Source: Liquorilactobacillus mali
GTDB taxonomy: Bacteria; Bacillota; Bacilli; Lactobacillales; Lactobacillaceae
DNA length: 41,117 nt
Direction: 5' to 3'
NCBI RefSeq assembly: GCF_001437155.1
Contig: NZ_JQAR01000018.1
Location: 4,803 to 45,919 of the forward strand
In this document: piece after piece, positions 7,372 to 16,385 of the stretch
Layout: each line of letters begins with the position of its first letter
Numbering within the stretch: position 1 is the first letter of the stretch
Notes under the pieces: generated by a model
Told to the model about the DNA's origin: nothing
The model's database searches: none
The model's input: the letters and a program-made list of their open reading frames with translations, nothing else
Position numbers and translations under genes: made by a program

Positions 7372-8670
7372 TTATTCAACGATACTTCTTGCGATACTTC
7401 GATCAATGATCGCTAATGCTTCATCAATAATATCAGATGAAACTACCAATGGTGGAATAAAACGAATTACATTATGAAAGACACCACAATTTAACAAAAT
7501 TAAATGTTCTTTCAGGGCTTCTTCCCTAATCTTCGCAACTAGTTCCGTATCGGGTTTATTAGTCTGAGGATCTCTAAATTCCATGCCAATCATTAACCCT
7601 AATCCGCGTACACTGCTAATCACATCATATTTATCTGCCAATAATTCTAGTTTTTCTTTGAAATATGCACCTTTCTTACGTACATTTCCTAGGAAATTAT
7701 CATCCATAATATCTAAAACGGCATTTCCCGCAGCACAAGCAAGTGGATTTCCACCAAATGTACCGCCATGTGCTCCAGGTTCCCATTGATCCATATATTC
7801 TGCTTTTCCAATTACTGCACTTAAAGGAATCCCATTTGCGATCCCCTTTGCAGAAGTCAAGACATCAGGTTGAACCCCATAGTAATCTTTTGCAAACAAG
7901 TGGCCAGTTCGTCCATAGCCGCTCTGAATTTCATCAAAAATCAACAGTATTCCATGTTCATCACAAATTGCGCGCAGTTTTTCCAAGAAGATCTTTGGGG
8001 CGGGAAGATACCCTCCTTCACCTTGTACAGGTTCAACAACGATACATGCAACTTGAGATGGTGCCAAAACACTATGGAAGAGACTCTCTAGCTGAGCAAT
8101 ACATCTTTCAACTTCAGCATCAACGCTCAGCTTAGAATTGTAAACATCTGGAAAATCAACATGATAAACAGGTGGTAATACACCCTCATAGTTTTTACGA
8201 TATTGTGCATTCGAAGCTGTCATAGCAGCTGTTAGAAGTGTCCGTCCATGGAAAGAACTTGTAAAAGCAATGATTCCATTTCTCTTTGTAACACTCAGTG
8301 CGAGTTTTACAGCCCCTTCATTAGCTTCAGCACCACTGTTAGAAAAATAAACTTTATAATCTTTTCCAACTCTCTTTACTAGTTTTTCAGCCAGTTCAAT
8401 GTATGACGGGTAATAAACAACATTGTGTCCACCATGCACAAGTTCATGTAATTGTTTTTCAACTGCTGCAACAACTTTAGGATTATTGTGCCCACAATTA
8501 ACAACACCAACACCAGCCGCAAAGTCGAGATACTGTTCGCCATCTTCAGAAGTAAGATAGACTCCTTCACCTTTTGTTACACCAAGTTTGGTTGCTCTTT
8601 TCGCAACAGGAGGCAGTACTTCTAACGAACGCTCATATAAAGACTTAACCACATTATCCACTCCATTCAC
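7372..8670 (-). CDS. Class III aminotransferase, 4-aminobutyrate aminotransferase-like
   Basis: A PLP-dependent omega-aminotransferase of up to 432 residues, the usual length of GabT, ornithine and acetylornithine aminotransferases. Motifs are FSNSGAEANEGAVKLA (109-124), SSFHGRT (138-144), VVEPVQGEGG (211-220), DEIQSGYGRTG (246-256) and the PLP lysine K275 in LTSAKGIANG. It moves an omega-amino group from a substrate such as GABA or ornithine to a 2-oxo acid, releasing a semialdehyde for the dehydrogenase encoded next. The start is uncertain: all candidates are GTG codons (8670, 8661 or 8652). The last has GGAG at the best distance, and 8670 lies three bases after the upstream stop. Similarity to GabT is the best guess, but RocD-like activity cannot be excluded. 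Confidence 0.85.
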   Translation of the reverse strand: MNGVDNVVKSLYERSLEVLPPVAKRATKLGVTKGEGVYLTSEDGEQYLDFAAGVGVVNCGHNNPKVVAAVEKQLHELVHGGHNVVYYPSYIELAEKLVKRVGKDYKVYFSNSGAEANEGAVKLALSVTKRNGIIAFTSSFHGRTLLTAAMTASNAQYRKNYEGVLPPVYHVDFPDVYNSKLSVDAEVERCIAQLESLFHSVLAPSQVACIVVEPVQGEGGYLPAPKIFLEKLRAICDEHGILLIFDEIQSGYGRTGHLFAKDYYGVQPDVLTSAKGIANGIPLSAVIGKAEYMDQWEPGAHGGTFGGNPLACAAGNAVLDIMDDNFLGNVRKKGAYFKEKLELLADKYDVISSVRGLGLMIGMEFRDPQTNKPDTELVAKIREEALKEHLILLNCGVFHNVIRFIPPLVVSSDIIDEALAIIDRSIARSIVE

Positions 8671-8673
8671 AGA

Positions 8674-9414
8674 CTACATCACTTTAGATAAAAATGATTG
8701 CGTCCGCGTATTTTTAGTTTCTTCAAAAATGTACTTTGGATTGCCACTATCAGCAATTCTTCCTTTATCCATAAATAAGACCTTATCTGCAACATTTTGA
8801 GCAAAAGACATCTCATGTGTAACAATAATCATTGTCATTCCATCAGCTGCCAACTTTTCCATTACACCTAGCACCTCTCCAACCACTTCTGGATCAAGCG
8901 CTGAAGTTGGTTCATCAAACAGCATGACTTCAGGATTCATAGCAAGTGCACGTGCAATCGCCACACGTTGCTGTTGTCCTCCAGATAATGATTGCGGATA
9001 AGCATCTGCTTTCTCCGACAAACCGACTTGCTCCAGTAATGAATGCGCATGCTCAATTGCTTTTTGGGGAGTATCCACTTTTAACTTAACGGGCGCAAAT
9101 GTAATATTTTCAAGCACCGTCTTATTTGGAAAAAGATTAAACTGCTGAAATACCATTCCCATTCTCTGTCTAAGGATCCGTAATTTATCCTTACTAGCGC
9201 TATTTAACTCCTCACCTTCAAAAACAACTTTGCCTGAATAATCACCTTCAAGTCTATTTAAGCATCTTAGCAATGTACTTTTGCCGCCACCAGATGGTCC
9301 TATCAGAACAACCTTCTCTGATTTTTTTACTGTAAACGAAATATCTTCAAGAACAACATTATCCGCGTAAGCTTTTTTCAAGTTCTTTACTTCAATAATA
9401 TTTTCTTCTGTCAT
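8674..9414 (-). CDS. Polar amino acid ABC transporter, ATP-binding subunit
   Basis: A 246-residue ATPase of the GlnQ/HisP type. The Walker A motif GPSGGGKST is at 39-47, the Q-loop FQQFNLFP near 89-96, the signature LSGGQQQR at 143-150 and Walker [14 protein letters not shown] from 163, with a switch histidine in VTHEMSFA. All catalytic residues are intact. The length fits amino acid importers. GGGAGG precedes the ATG. It follows the permease gene by 12 bases and precedes the aminotransferase by three, so transport and catabolism are encoded on one transcript. Confidence 0.93.
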   Translation of the reverse strand: MTEENIIEVKNLKKAYADNVVLEDISFTVKKSEKVVLIGPSGGGKSTLLRCLNRLEGDYSGKVVFEGEELNSASKDKLRILRQRMGMVFQQFNLFPNKTVLENITFAPVKLKVDTPQKAIEHAHSLLEQVGLSEKADAYPQSLSGGQQQRVAIARALAMNPEVMLFDEPTSALDPEVVGEVLGVMEKLAADGMTMIIVTHEMSFAQNVADKVLFMDKGRIADSGNPKYIFEETKNTRTQSFLSKVM

Positions 9415-9426
9415 CGGTTGTCCTCC

Positions 9427-10113
9427 CTAATTACTCTGTGCATATTTGCGTCCCATTTTTTTCTCCATCAGCTGCATCAACTGTGAAAGAACAAATGTGA
9501 GTACGAAATAAATAGCTGCCGCAACAATCAATGGAGGAACAAAATTATACAAGGTTCCACCAACTCCAAGAGCCTGTGCTGTAACCTCTTGAACACCGAT
9601 GTAAAATAACACCGAAGACTCTTTAACCAATGAGATAAATTCATTACCTAATGCAGGTAAAATATTTCTAACTGCTTGTGGCAATATAATTGAAAACATT
9701 GTCGTTTTTTCACTTAGCCCCAATGATATTCCAGCCTCGGTTTGACCTTTGGGGATTGAAATGATACCTGAACGGAAAATTTCAGCGGTATACGCACCAG
9801 AATTTATTCCAAGCGCAATTGAACCAGGGATAACCCTATCCAACCCAGAACCTAAAAACTGAATTTGTGGAACAGCTAATATATTTGAAAGTGTGTAATA
9901 AATCAGCATAACTTGAATCATTGCAGGAGTTCCACGAACAATCGCAATATAAACGCGTGCGATGTAAGAAAGAGCTTTGTGCTTTGATAGTCGGAACATT
10001 ACAAAAACCAGACCCAAAAGGATGCCGATAAATATACCGATTATTGAGATTAAAATTGTTTGTGCAGTTCCTTCAAGAAACACCGGATAGTACTGCTTTA
10101 AAAAATCGAACAT
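9427..10113 (-). CDS. Polar amino acid ABC transporter, permease subunit
   Basis: A 228-residue inner-membrane permease of the His/Glu/Gln/Arg family. It has about five hydrophobic segments, with the amino acid permease pattern YIAIVRGTPAMIQVMLIYY (residues about 54-72) and the EAA loop EAGISLGLSEKTTMFSIILPQAVRN split over residues 130-155. That loop contacts the ATPase. I use ATG 10113, with AAAGGG eight bases upstream; a GTG nine bases earlier is the alternative. Only one permease gene is present, so it probably acts as a homodimer. It lies between the binding lipoprotein and the ATPase genes. Confidence 0.92.
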   Translation of the reverse strand: MFDFLKQYYPVFLEGTAQTILISIIGIFIGILLGLVFVMFRLSKHKALSYIARVYIAIVRGTPAMIQVMLIYYTLSNILAVPQIQFLGSGLDRVIPGSIALGINSGAYTAEIFRSGIISIPKGQTEAGISLGLSEKTTMFSIILPQAVRNILPALGNEFISLVKESSVLFYIGVQEVTAQALGVGGTLYNFVPPLIVAAAIYFVLTFVLSQLMQLMEKKMGRKYAQSN

Positions 10114-10139
10114 TGTCTTCACCCTTTATTATTGTTTAT

Positions 10140-10970
10140 CTATTTACCATACTTTGACTGCAATTCTTGTGCTTGTTTAAACATCTTTGTCATTTCGCCA
10201 CTCTTTTGTAACTTTGTAATTACCTTGTTGACACGTTTAACGAGTGCTTTGTCACCCTTTCTTGCTGCAACGTTAACTGATCTTTGTTCCTTTGGAGTAT
10301 TTAACTTAACCTTTGCAATTGCATACTTGCCAGGGAACTGTTTCAAATAATTATCAGCAATTTCATTTTCAACAACAACACCATCTAATTTTCCTTGTAA
10401 GAGTTCAGTTGTTAGGCTCGTCAAAACACCTTCTGTAACAACATTACTACCCTTTAATTGATTTTTTGCGATTGTTTCTTGAGTCGTCGTCTGCTGTGCC
10501 CCTATTTGCTTTCCTTTAACCGAGGCTACTGTATTAAAACTATCTGCATCTTTCTTTTGTACCAATAGAACATTTTTGACCGTGTAGTACGATTTAGAAA
10601 ATGCAACAACTTTCCTTCGTTCGTTTGTTGAAACCATTCCTGCAAGAACTAAATCTATCTTATTACCCTTCAATTCAGAAATAAGAGATGGGAATTCTGT
10701 ATTTTCGATCTTCAGTTTTACTCCCAAATTATCTGCAATTTTTTGTGCAATCATCATATCGTACCCAACAATTTGCTTTTTACCATTCTTGACTATAGGA
10801 AATTCAAATGGTGCATAATCAGCAGATGTTCCGACAACCAGAGTTCCTTTATCTTGAATCTTCTTAACACTATTATCAGAACTTGAACTACTGCTGCAGC
10901 CAGCTAATACCAATCCAAGAGCAATCGTTGCTCCAATAACTCCCAATCCCTTTTTGAGTACTTTTTTCAT
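10140..10970 (-). CDS. Polar/basic amino acid-binding lipoprotein of ABC transporter
   Basis: A 276-residue extracellular solute-binding protein (family 3). The N-terminus is a lipoprotein signal: basic MKKVLKK, a hydrophobic stretch and the lipobox LAGC with lipidated Cys25. A serine-rich linker follows and then the two-lobe binding domain, with GTLVVGTSADYAPFEF near residue 42 and GYDMMIAQKIADNLG further on. I use ATG 10970, after GGAGGGG. The pattern fits importers of basic or polar amino acids, though the ligand cannot be read from sequence. It is encoded 17 bases after the dimethylargininase-like hydrolase, suggesting an arginine-like or other guanidino ligand. Confidence 0.92.
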   Translation of the reverse strand: MKKVLKKGLGVIGATIALGLVLAGCSSSSSSDNSVKKIQDKGTLVVGTSADYAPFEFPIVKNGKKQIVGYDMMIAQKIADNLGVKLKIENTEFPSLISELKGNKIDLVLAGMVSTNERRKVVAFSKSYYTVKNVLLVQKKDADSFNTVASVKGKQIGAQQTTTQETIAKNQLKGSNVVTEGVLTSLTTELLQGKLDGVVVENEIADNYLKQFPGKYAIAKVKLNTPKEQRSVNVAARKGDKALVKRVNKVITKLQKSGEMTKMFKQAQELQSKYGK

Positions 10971-10987
10971 AAAAACCCCTCCAATTT

Positions 10988-11827
10988 TTATACACGATGT
11001 AGTGGAAATGTCATACAATGCGGTCCGCCACCTGCTTTTAAAGTTTCAGTTATATCTAATTCAATTACCTCCATTCCATGTTCACGCAAAGCATTGTTCA
11101 CATCTTTGTTTTGTTTCAACGACAAAACTCGATGTTGACCTAGGCTTTCCAAGTTGCACCCATGCTGAAATATTGCTTCTTCAGGAACCTTAATGATCTC
11201 AATTTCCAGTTTATTCAACAGTTCCTTGAATTCGGTTGGCAGCCCCTCTTCGTAAGCTACTGCTAAATTATCATCAACTAGATTGAAACACATATCCAAA
11301 TGTAAGTATCGCGAATCCGCAGGTACAGGATATACTTGATATCCTAGAGGTTCTAACCCAGCTTTCAATTCATTGAAGCCTTCCATATTGGTCCTCTCTA
11401 TTATTCCGACTGCAATTATGTTTTCTCTTAAAAAGGCAAAATCCCCACCTTCAAAAAGTCCCTTTTTAACTTCTAAAATCTTAGGAATTCCTAGCTCAGC
11501 CATTTTTTCTTCATACGCTGCGTGCTCCGCATAACGTAACGGTTCCTTAAAACTGCCAAGTATATATCCTTCTTTTACACATCCGCCAAAATCTCTGGCA
11601 AAAACTGAATTAGTCATGCTCTCTTGTGGTGTCAATTGTTCAACTTGGACACCTGCTTCAGCATAAGCATCCAATAACTGCTGATACTCATCCAATAGTT
11701 TTGCTTTATCTAAAGGCTGATCTTGATACTTCTTTGAAATTTCATTAATTGGTGCCGCTTCATCCAGAAAAGTAGGAGGACAGGTCAAAACCTTTTTTAG
11801 TGTTGATGTTCCATTTCTTACAAACAT
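10988..11827 (-). CDS. Amidinotransferase-family hydrolase (dimethylargininase/arginine deiminase-like)
   Basis: A 279-residue enzyme of the guanidino-modifying superfamily, close to the size of dimethylarginine dimethylaminohydrolase rather than the about 400-residue arginine deiminase. The expected catalytic set is present: FARD with Asp79, EGGD at 126-129, HLD with His176, and the nucleophile Cys271 in GGGPHCMTFP. These enzymes hydrolyse the C-N bond of a guanidino group, converting arginine-like substrates to a ureido product and an amine or ammonia. It is encoded between a RocB-like hydrolase (13 bases) and an amino acid ABC importer (17 bases). I am sure of the superfamily. The substrate (arginine, methylarginine, guanidinobutyrate or another) is not known. 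Confidence 0.85.
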   Translation of the reverse strand: MFVRNGTSTLKKVLTCPPTFLDEAAPINEISKKYQDQPLDKAKLLDEYQQLLDAYAEAGVQVEQLTPQESMTNSVFARDFGGCVKEGYILGSFKEPLRYAEHAAYEEKMAELGIPKILEVKKGLFEGGDFAFLRENIIAVGIIERTNMEGFNELKAGLEPLGYQVYPVPADSRYLHLDMCFNLVDDNLAVAYEEGLPTEFKELLNKLEIEIIKVPEEAIFQHGCNLESLGQHRVLSLKQNKDVNNALREHGMEVIELDITETLKAGGGPHCMTFPLHRV

Positions 11828-11840
11828 ATCTTTTATCTCC

Positions 11841-13484
11841 TTAATCTTCCCAAATTTTTTGGGTGTAATTTCTGATTAACTTGGGTAATACCCCAAATGA
11901 ATAAGGTTTGTAAACTCTCTCCTTCCAAGTATGTGCGCCTTTACCGTAAACTCCGATATCGACTGCTGGAATATTTAATTCCCGCATTTTATCATAAGGT
12001 AGAGGATACAGCTGTTCTACAAGTGGAAAATTACTCTTCATTTTTTCTATTTCTTGTTGAGTTTCATCAATCATTAGATAACTGCTATCAGACAAATAAG
12101 GGAAAAATTGTTTCATTGTAAAATTAATTTTTTCATCGCTTTCCCTTAATACACCACTTAAGTCCTGATACACTTTGGAATCTTGTGAAATACTATTATG
12201 CGGACAAAATGGCGGTGCTAAGAATAGAACAACTTTGGCTTCGTTATCGTTAACTTGCTGATCAAGAAAGTCTATCAGCTTAAATCCAGCAGAACGCTTA
12301 TCTAATTCAGAATTATTATTAATGAAGCTTTCAATAAGTGACTGGTAATCTATTCCCAAATCACCCAAGTGATCAAGATATTCTTCGAAGCTGTATACAT
12401 TAAGCTTACGTTCATTATCAACTTTCGGAAAATTCAACTTACTAAGAAATTCATTTTCCCGTCGCTCTGCTTCTTCCACTAACTTCTTACAATCAGCCTT
12501 AACGGCAGTCTTTAACTGCTCAATTATTTCAAAAACAGGTTTCTTATAAGTGAAGGTATTGAAATACATCTCAGTTACTTTTGCAGTTTGAACATTATAA
12601 AAATCCTTTTGATCACGTAGCATCAGACATGAAGATGGCAAGATTTCTTCACCTGGAATGTCTTCAACAAAGTCAGGATTGTTGTTAATCAATAAATTAA
12701 TGCGACTAGCAATTAATGTTGAATCTATCCCAGCATAGGTATTACCCACATGGGTCTCGATTCCCTTAATATAAAAACAGGTCAATGTTTTACCAGCCGC
12801 TCCATAATAAATATATTTCTGTGTGTCACCAGCGTACTTAGGACTAATAAAATCAGTATTTATAGCCACACTATATTGTAATTTCCATTCCTCTTGTAAT
12901 CTCTTCAATTCATCCAGAGCAGCAATTACTCCGCTATGATCATTTTCTTCAACACAGTTGCCCATAAACAACAAATTACCCGTTTGAAGTTCCGGATGTT
13001 CACTGAAATATAATAAGTTGGAAATGTTGACGGCGTCTCCGCTCTTCATATCTAATGCACCTCTACCGAAAAGCCAGTCTCCCGTATTTGCATCATTTTG
13101 AATTTCACGGTCGCTATCATAACTCGAAAAATATTGTTCAAGATAATCGGGATCCAATGCCTTCCCCTTGATTGATCCAAAATCTTCCAAACCAACAGTA
13201 TCAAAGTGAGAATGATATAAGACTGTTTTCTGTGTGCCCTCTTTACCCAAAAAAGCAAAGATATTTTTTCTTCCTAGTGCATCACCCTCTATCTTCTGTG
13301 TCCAAACCCACTCAGGATGCTTTTTAAAAACTGTAAAAGTTCTCAAAATCCTTTCAAGTTTTTCTACTAAGTCAACTTCGCCATTCGTGCCATTAACACT
13401 TTTTGTGGCTACCAGTTCCCTTGTAAGCAACTCTATTCTTTGTTTCTCATCTGTAACTGTCTCCAAATCAAATGCTGAATCCAT
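11841..13484 (-). CDS. RocB-like M20-family metallohydrolase
   Basis: A 547-residue protein matching the long RocB arginine-utilisation group of the M20 peptidase family. Metal-site features are YHSHFDTVG with His91/His93 and Asp95, GRGALDMKSGD with Asp145 and MGNCVEENDHSG with Glu179/Glu180. A second metal histidine may be in HTWKERVYKP near the C-terminus. M20 enzymes remove acyl, carbamoyl or peptidyl groups from amines using two zinc or cobalt ions. RocB in Bacillus belongs to an arginine catabolic operon, but its reaction has not been settled to my knowledge. It is the first gene of the operon, behind a strong promoter, though its ribosome binding site is weak. Confidence 0.85.
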   Translation of the reverse strand: MDSAFDLETVTDEKQRIELLTRELVATKSVNGTNGEVDLVEKLERILRTFTVFKKHPEWVWTQKIEGDALGRKNIFAFLGKEGTQKTVLYHSHFDTVGLEDFGSIKGKALDPDYLEQYFSSYDSDREIQNDANTGDWLFGRGALDMKSGDAVNISNLLYFSEHPELQTGNLLFMGNCVEENDHSGVIAALDELKRLQEEWKLQYSVAINTDFISPKYAGDTQKYIYYGAAGKTLTCFYIKGIETHVGNTYAGIDSTLIASRINLLINNNPDFVEDIPGEEILPSSCLMLRDQKDFYNVQTAKVTEMYFNTFTYKKPVFEIIEQLKTAVKADCKKLVEEAERRENEFLSKLNFPKVDNERKLNVYSFEEYLDHLGDLGIDYQSLIESFINNNSELDKRSAGFKLIDFLDQQVNDNEAKVVLFLAPPFCPHNSISQDSKVYQDLSGVLRESDEKINFTMKQFFPYLSDSSYLMIDETQQEIEKMKSNFPLVEQLYPLPYDKMRELNIPAVDIGVYGKGAHTWKERVYKPYSFGVLPKLIRNYTQKIWED

Positions 13485-13514
13485 CTTATCACTTCATTCT
13501 CTTAATTTAATCGA

Positions 13515-13543
13515 ATTATAATTTATATATTTCTTTACGTCAA
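13515..13543 (-). promoter_or_regulatory. Near-consensus promoter of the rocB-like operon
   Basis: On the minus strand TTGACG (13543-13538) and TATAAT (13520-13515) are separated by exactly 17 bases. It lies about 30 bases before the rocB-like start and would drive the seven-gene operon ending at 5988. Confidence 0.75.
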
Positions 13544-13944
13544 TAAACATCACATCAGATTTATTAATACTTTTCATTCCAAAAAAGTACTTTTTTATGC
13601 GTTTTCGTTCTTTACATCCACCATAAAATGCCTTTAAATGGGGATCGTTAAAAATGGGATCGCTTACTTATTGATTTATAATAAAAAGTATTATTGACTA
13701 TTTATTTTCTTTCAAAATAAATTTTCATTATATACTTATCTTTATCAACCACTTTTTTCTATTATTCATTAGAAAATGAATAGAAAAAATGACACCTGGT
13801 GTTCCTCCTGCTTCTAACATCTTCATCTCTTAAAATTATTTTTTAACTAATCTCCAGCCAATTATCATTGCTGTTCTTGAATTATTGAGCCATCATATAT
13901 CCAAAAATTTCTTAATTCATTTTCTTATATCATTCCCTGCAAAA

Positions 13945-13978
13945 AAAAGGCCATGACATAAATCCGTCATGGCCTTTT
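13945..13978. terminator. Perfect bidirectional intrinsic terminator after gtrA
   Basis: AAAAGGCCATGAC (13945-13957) pairs completely with GTCATGGCCTTTT (13966-13978), with an 8-base loop. On the minus strand the T-run is eight long, ending transcripts from the gtrA-like gene. Confidence 0.85.
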
Positions 13979-14039
13979 AGACATTCTTAAGCTATTCACA
14001 TGCATTCAAACTGCAAAAGAATCATAATATGGAAAAAAA

Positions 14040-14456
14040 TTAATGAATTGTTTTTTTAAAAATATACCACTTGCTAAAGAAATAATTAGCAACGACAACA
14101 ATAATATTATCAATTATCTTGACCAAAAGTGAATTCCATCCTAATAATGAAATCCCCACCCAAGTAATCACAATATCCATTAATAATGTTATTGATCTAT
14201 AGAAAAAAAACGAACTTGATTCACGTGATACGTCCTTAAAGCTTCCAAATGGTGTTTTAAATACCCATAATTTATTGGAAATATATGCAACAAGAACTGA
14301 GACAAACCATGCGATCACATTTCCAATTTGATAATTTAAACCTTGTAAGTGCCAGAGCTCAAATATTCCAATATTGACTACAGTCGTTGTTCCGCCCCAA
14401 AAAAGATAAGCAATAACTTGTTTATATTTTTCAAAAAGTTCAATTAACTTATTCAT
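14040..14456 (-). CDS. GtrA-family membrane protein
   Basis: A 138-residue protein with four hydrophobic segments, typical of GtrA proteins (120-150 residues). The opening pattern YLFWGGTTTVVNIGIF and the loop YISNKLWVFK, plus the C-terminal NYFFSKWYIFKK, are family hallmarks. GtrA-like proteins are thought to help move lipid-linked sugars across the membrane for decoration of wall or surface glycans. I start at ATG 14456, with GAGG upstream. A longer reading needs TTG. No glycosyltransferase is adjacent, so its partner is elsewhere or unknown. It ends at a strong terminator. Confidence 0.85.
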   Translation of the reverse strand: MNKLIELFEKYKQVIAYLFWGGTTTVVNIGIFELWHLQGLNYQIGNVIAWFVSVLVAYISNKLWVFKTPFGSFKDVSRESSSFFFYRSITLLMDIVITWVGISLLGWNSLLVKIIDNIIVVVANYFFSKWYIFKKTIH

Positions 14457-14539
14457 AATAAACCTCAACTAAAAATTAATTAATAGTACCCGTGTAATTG
14501 TACTACAAAAACTGGCACTACCCCAGATTTATTTATAAT

Positions 14540-16333
14540 TTAGAAGGCTCCTCCACCGGATCCTCCGCCAAAGCCACCAGATGAACCTCCACTGAAGCCA
14601 CCAGAACCGCCGCTAGCAGAGCTATTATAATTTGTAATTGCAGAGCCTACACTTGTTGTTAATGCGTCGTTAAAGTTCCAATTTCCACCAATCAAAAGCG
14701 GATAATAAACTCCCATTGTGGAAAGTTCAGCCGCATCAAAATTTATTCTTAGTGCAGCTATTACTTTACTTGCTAATCCTAATGAGACTGCATATGGTAA
14801 TATTTGTTCCCACAATACCAAATCTCCAACTTTTTTCATATCAAAATTTCCAATATCATCAAGCATTTTTCTAAAGCACATAATTTGGTACTTTAATTCT
14901 TTCCCCTTTTCAGAATATAAAGAATGGGAGCGATAATAGTGAATACAGGAAAATAAAAACACAGTATACAGTATCGCCAATAATCCACACATAAGAAAGT
15001 TATTTGCAAATAAAAATAATGTGCCAACGCCCACTAACGTTACTGCAATCAACCATGCCAAAGCTTTCTTCCTTAAACTTATATTCTGATTATCCTTATA
15101 TCCCGTTTTATCAGCGGCTTTTACAATATTTTTCTGCCATAAACAATATGCATCAAAAAGTTGCTTTCCCCCAGTTCCTTTTTTCCCAAACCTCTTTAAT
15201 TCGGACAACGTGAACTGATTTCCATCTCCCACGTTATTAAACATTTCCCTGAAGATACCGTAGTTATGAATGAGCTTAATATCTCTCAAAATAATATTAA
15301 AATCCTTCTTCTTTTCACTTAATTCTTTTACTTCGATTTGATGGCTAGCTGCCCGCTTTAATATAAATGCACTAAAAGCAGCAGTATCCGGTTTCTTATT
15401 CCTATATATGACTTGAGTAACTTCAGGTGAAAGTCGTGGAATTTCATACGAATGAACAATTGGGCGCTTCTTTTTACCTTTATTTCCGGGATTCATGTAA
15501 CTCCACAAAAACCATAAAGCAATCATGATAATCATAAGAACGAACATAATCTTTTTAAAAAATACTTTATTCTGTTCTTCACGTTTTCTTTTTTCATTTG
15601 CTTCTAAAGCTAATGCACGTTCTTTTCTTTGAATAGCCTTTAAAGCATTTTGCTCACTAGTATTTTGATTTAATGCAGTCACGCTCACTGGAAAAACAAT
15701 ATGACTCTCGACAAAAGTATTAGCGGGATTCCTTTTCAAGGATATTTCTACAGTTCCTTGTTTCTTGCTTACTGTCGTCTTCCCACTTAAATCACCGTGC
15801 GTCCACGCCTGCAGTCTTGTGATATTTTTTTTGGGTAGTTCAATATTGATCTTGACATTATTGAGTGCAACATCCCATTTACTTCCGATTATTTTCCAAT
15901 TCAGTTCAGCTGTATCCTTATAATTTTTGATTACACCATGTAACAAATAACGATAGACAAAGGTCACTTCCTTGTCCTCGACACTGTGATAAACTTTTAA
16001 TTTTAATTGGCTGGTCGACTTCGTCTGAGAAAAAGTATTATTGATTTTCTTATCAGATAATGGAATTTTTTCTACATTACCGTCCTCAATTGCTTCAACA
16101 CTAACATCAGAAACACCGTCAATTCCCTTAATATCCTGATTATAGTAGACACCATGAAAAGAGCCATCAAAATCATACCTTATCTTCTGCGTTAACCAAA
16201 CGCTGCCATCCTTTTGAACAGCTGCATTCACATCATAGTTTTTAATATCATAACTATCAGCATTGGCATTAATGAACCCCATTATAATTGCTATAGCAAA
16301 AGTCAAGACCGATATTAGTACTTTTTCATACAT
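14540..16333 (-). CDS. DUF2207 membrane protein with glycine/serine-rich C-terminus
   Basis: A protein of about 597 residues with an N-terminal signal or anchor (VLISVLTFAIAIIMGF). An extracellular beta-rich domain of about 230 residues follows (SYDIKNYDVNAAVQKDGSVW... and NYKDTAELNWKIIG). A transmembrane helix lies near FVLMIIMIALWFLW. A cytoplasmic domain, two more helices (WLIAVTLVGVGTLFLF, LLAILYTVFLFSCIHYY) and a tail of GGSGGFSGGSSGG type complete it. This layout is the DUF2207 family, whose role is unknown. The start is unclear: ATG 16333 has GGGAG too close, and a TTG at 16375 with GGGGGAG inside the frame is the alternative. It follows the oxidoreductase gene by as little as 10 bases. 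Confidence 0.82.
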   Translation of the reverse strand: MYEKVLISVLTFAIAIIMGFINANADSYDIKNYDVNAAVQKDGSVWLTQKIRYDFDGSFHGVYYNQDIKGIDGVSDVSVEAIEDGNVEKIPLSDKKINNTFSQTKSTSQLKLKVYHSVEDKEVTFVYRYLLHGVIKNYKDTAELNWKIIGSKWDVALNNVKINIELPKKNITRLQAWTHGDLSGKTTVSKKQGTVEISLKRNPANTFVESHIVFPVSVTALNQNTSEQNALKAIQRKERALALEANEKRKREEQNKVFFKKIMFVLMIIMIALWFLWSYMNPGNKGKKKRPIVHSYEIPRLSPEVTQVIYRNKKPDTAAFSAFILKRAASHQIEVKELSEKKKDFNIILRDIKLIHNYGIFREMFNNVGDGNQFTLSELKRFGKKGTGGKQLFDAYCLWQKNIVKAADKTGYKDNQNISLRKKALAWLIAVTLVGVGTLFLFANNFLMCGLLAILYTVFLFSCIHYYRSHSLYSEKGKELKYQIMCFRKMLDDIGNFDMKKVGDLVLWEQILPYAVSLGLASKVIAALRINFDAAELSTMGVYYPLLIGGNWNFNDALTTSVGSAITNYNSSASGGSGGFSGGSSGGFGGGSGGGAF

Positions 16334-16385
16334 TCTCCCTGTATTTTTTCGCGTATTCAGTAGAATCTCCCCCAAAATATATTTT

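Larger units (their letters stand above)
13485..14039. other. 555-base intergenic region upstream of the rocB-like operon
   Basis: No convincing gene is present. It holds the operon promoter and a 16-base palindrome AAAAAAGTACTTTTTT (about 13577-13596). AAAAGTA-like half-sites also occur near 13568 and 13685. An imperfect hairpin (TTCTATTATTCAT with ATGAATAGAA, about 13757-13788) and a terminator at 13945-13978 complete it. A 32-codon minus-strand frame at 13826-13728 lacks support. Confidence 0.6.

Noticed and set aside
7743-8135. A 130-codon plus-strand frame inside the aminotransferase gene
   Set aside because: It is antisense to a clearly conserved enzyme, has low-complexity composition (many His, Gln, Leu, Arg) and no ribosome binding site.
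13728-13826. A 32-codon minus-strand frame (starting MKMLEAGGTPGV) upstream of the rocB-like operon
   Set aside because: No proper ribosome binding site spacing, no recognisable family, and part of it lies in an imperfect hairpin. A decayed gene fragment is possible but not supported.
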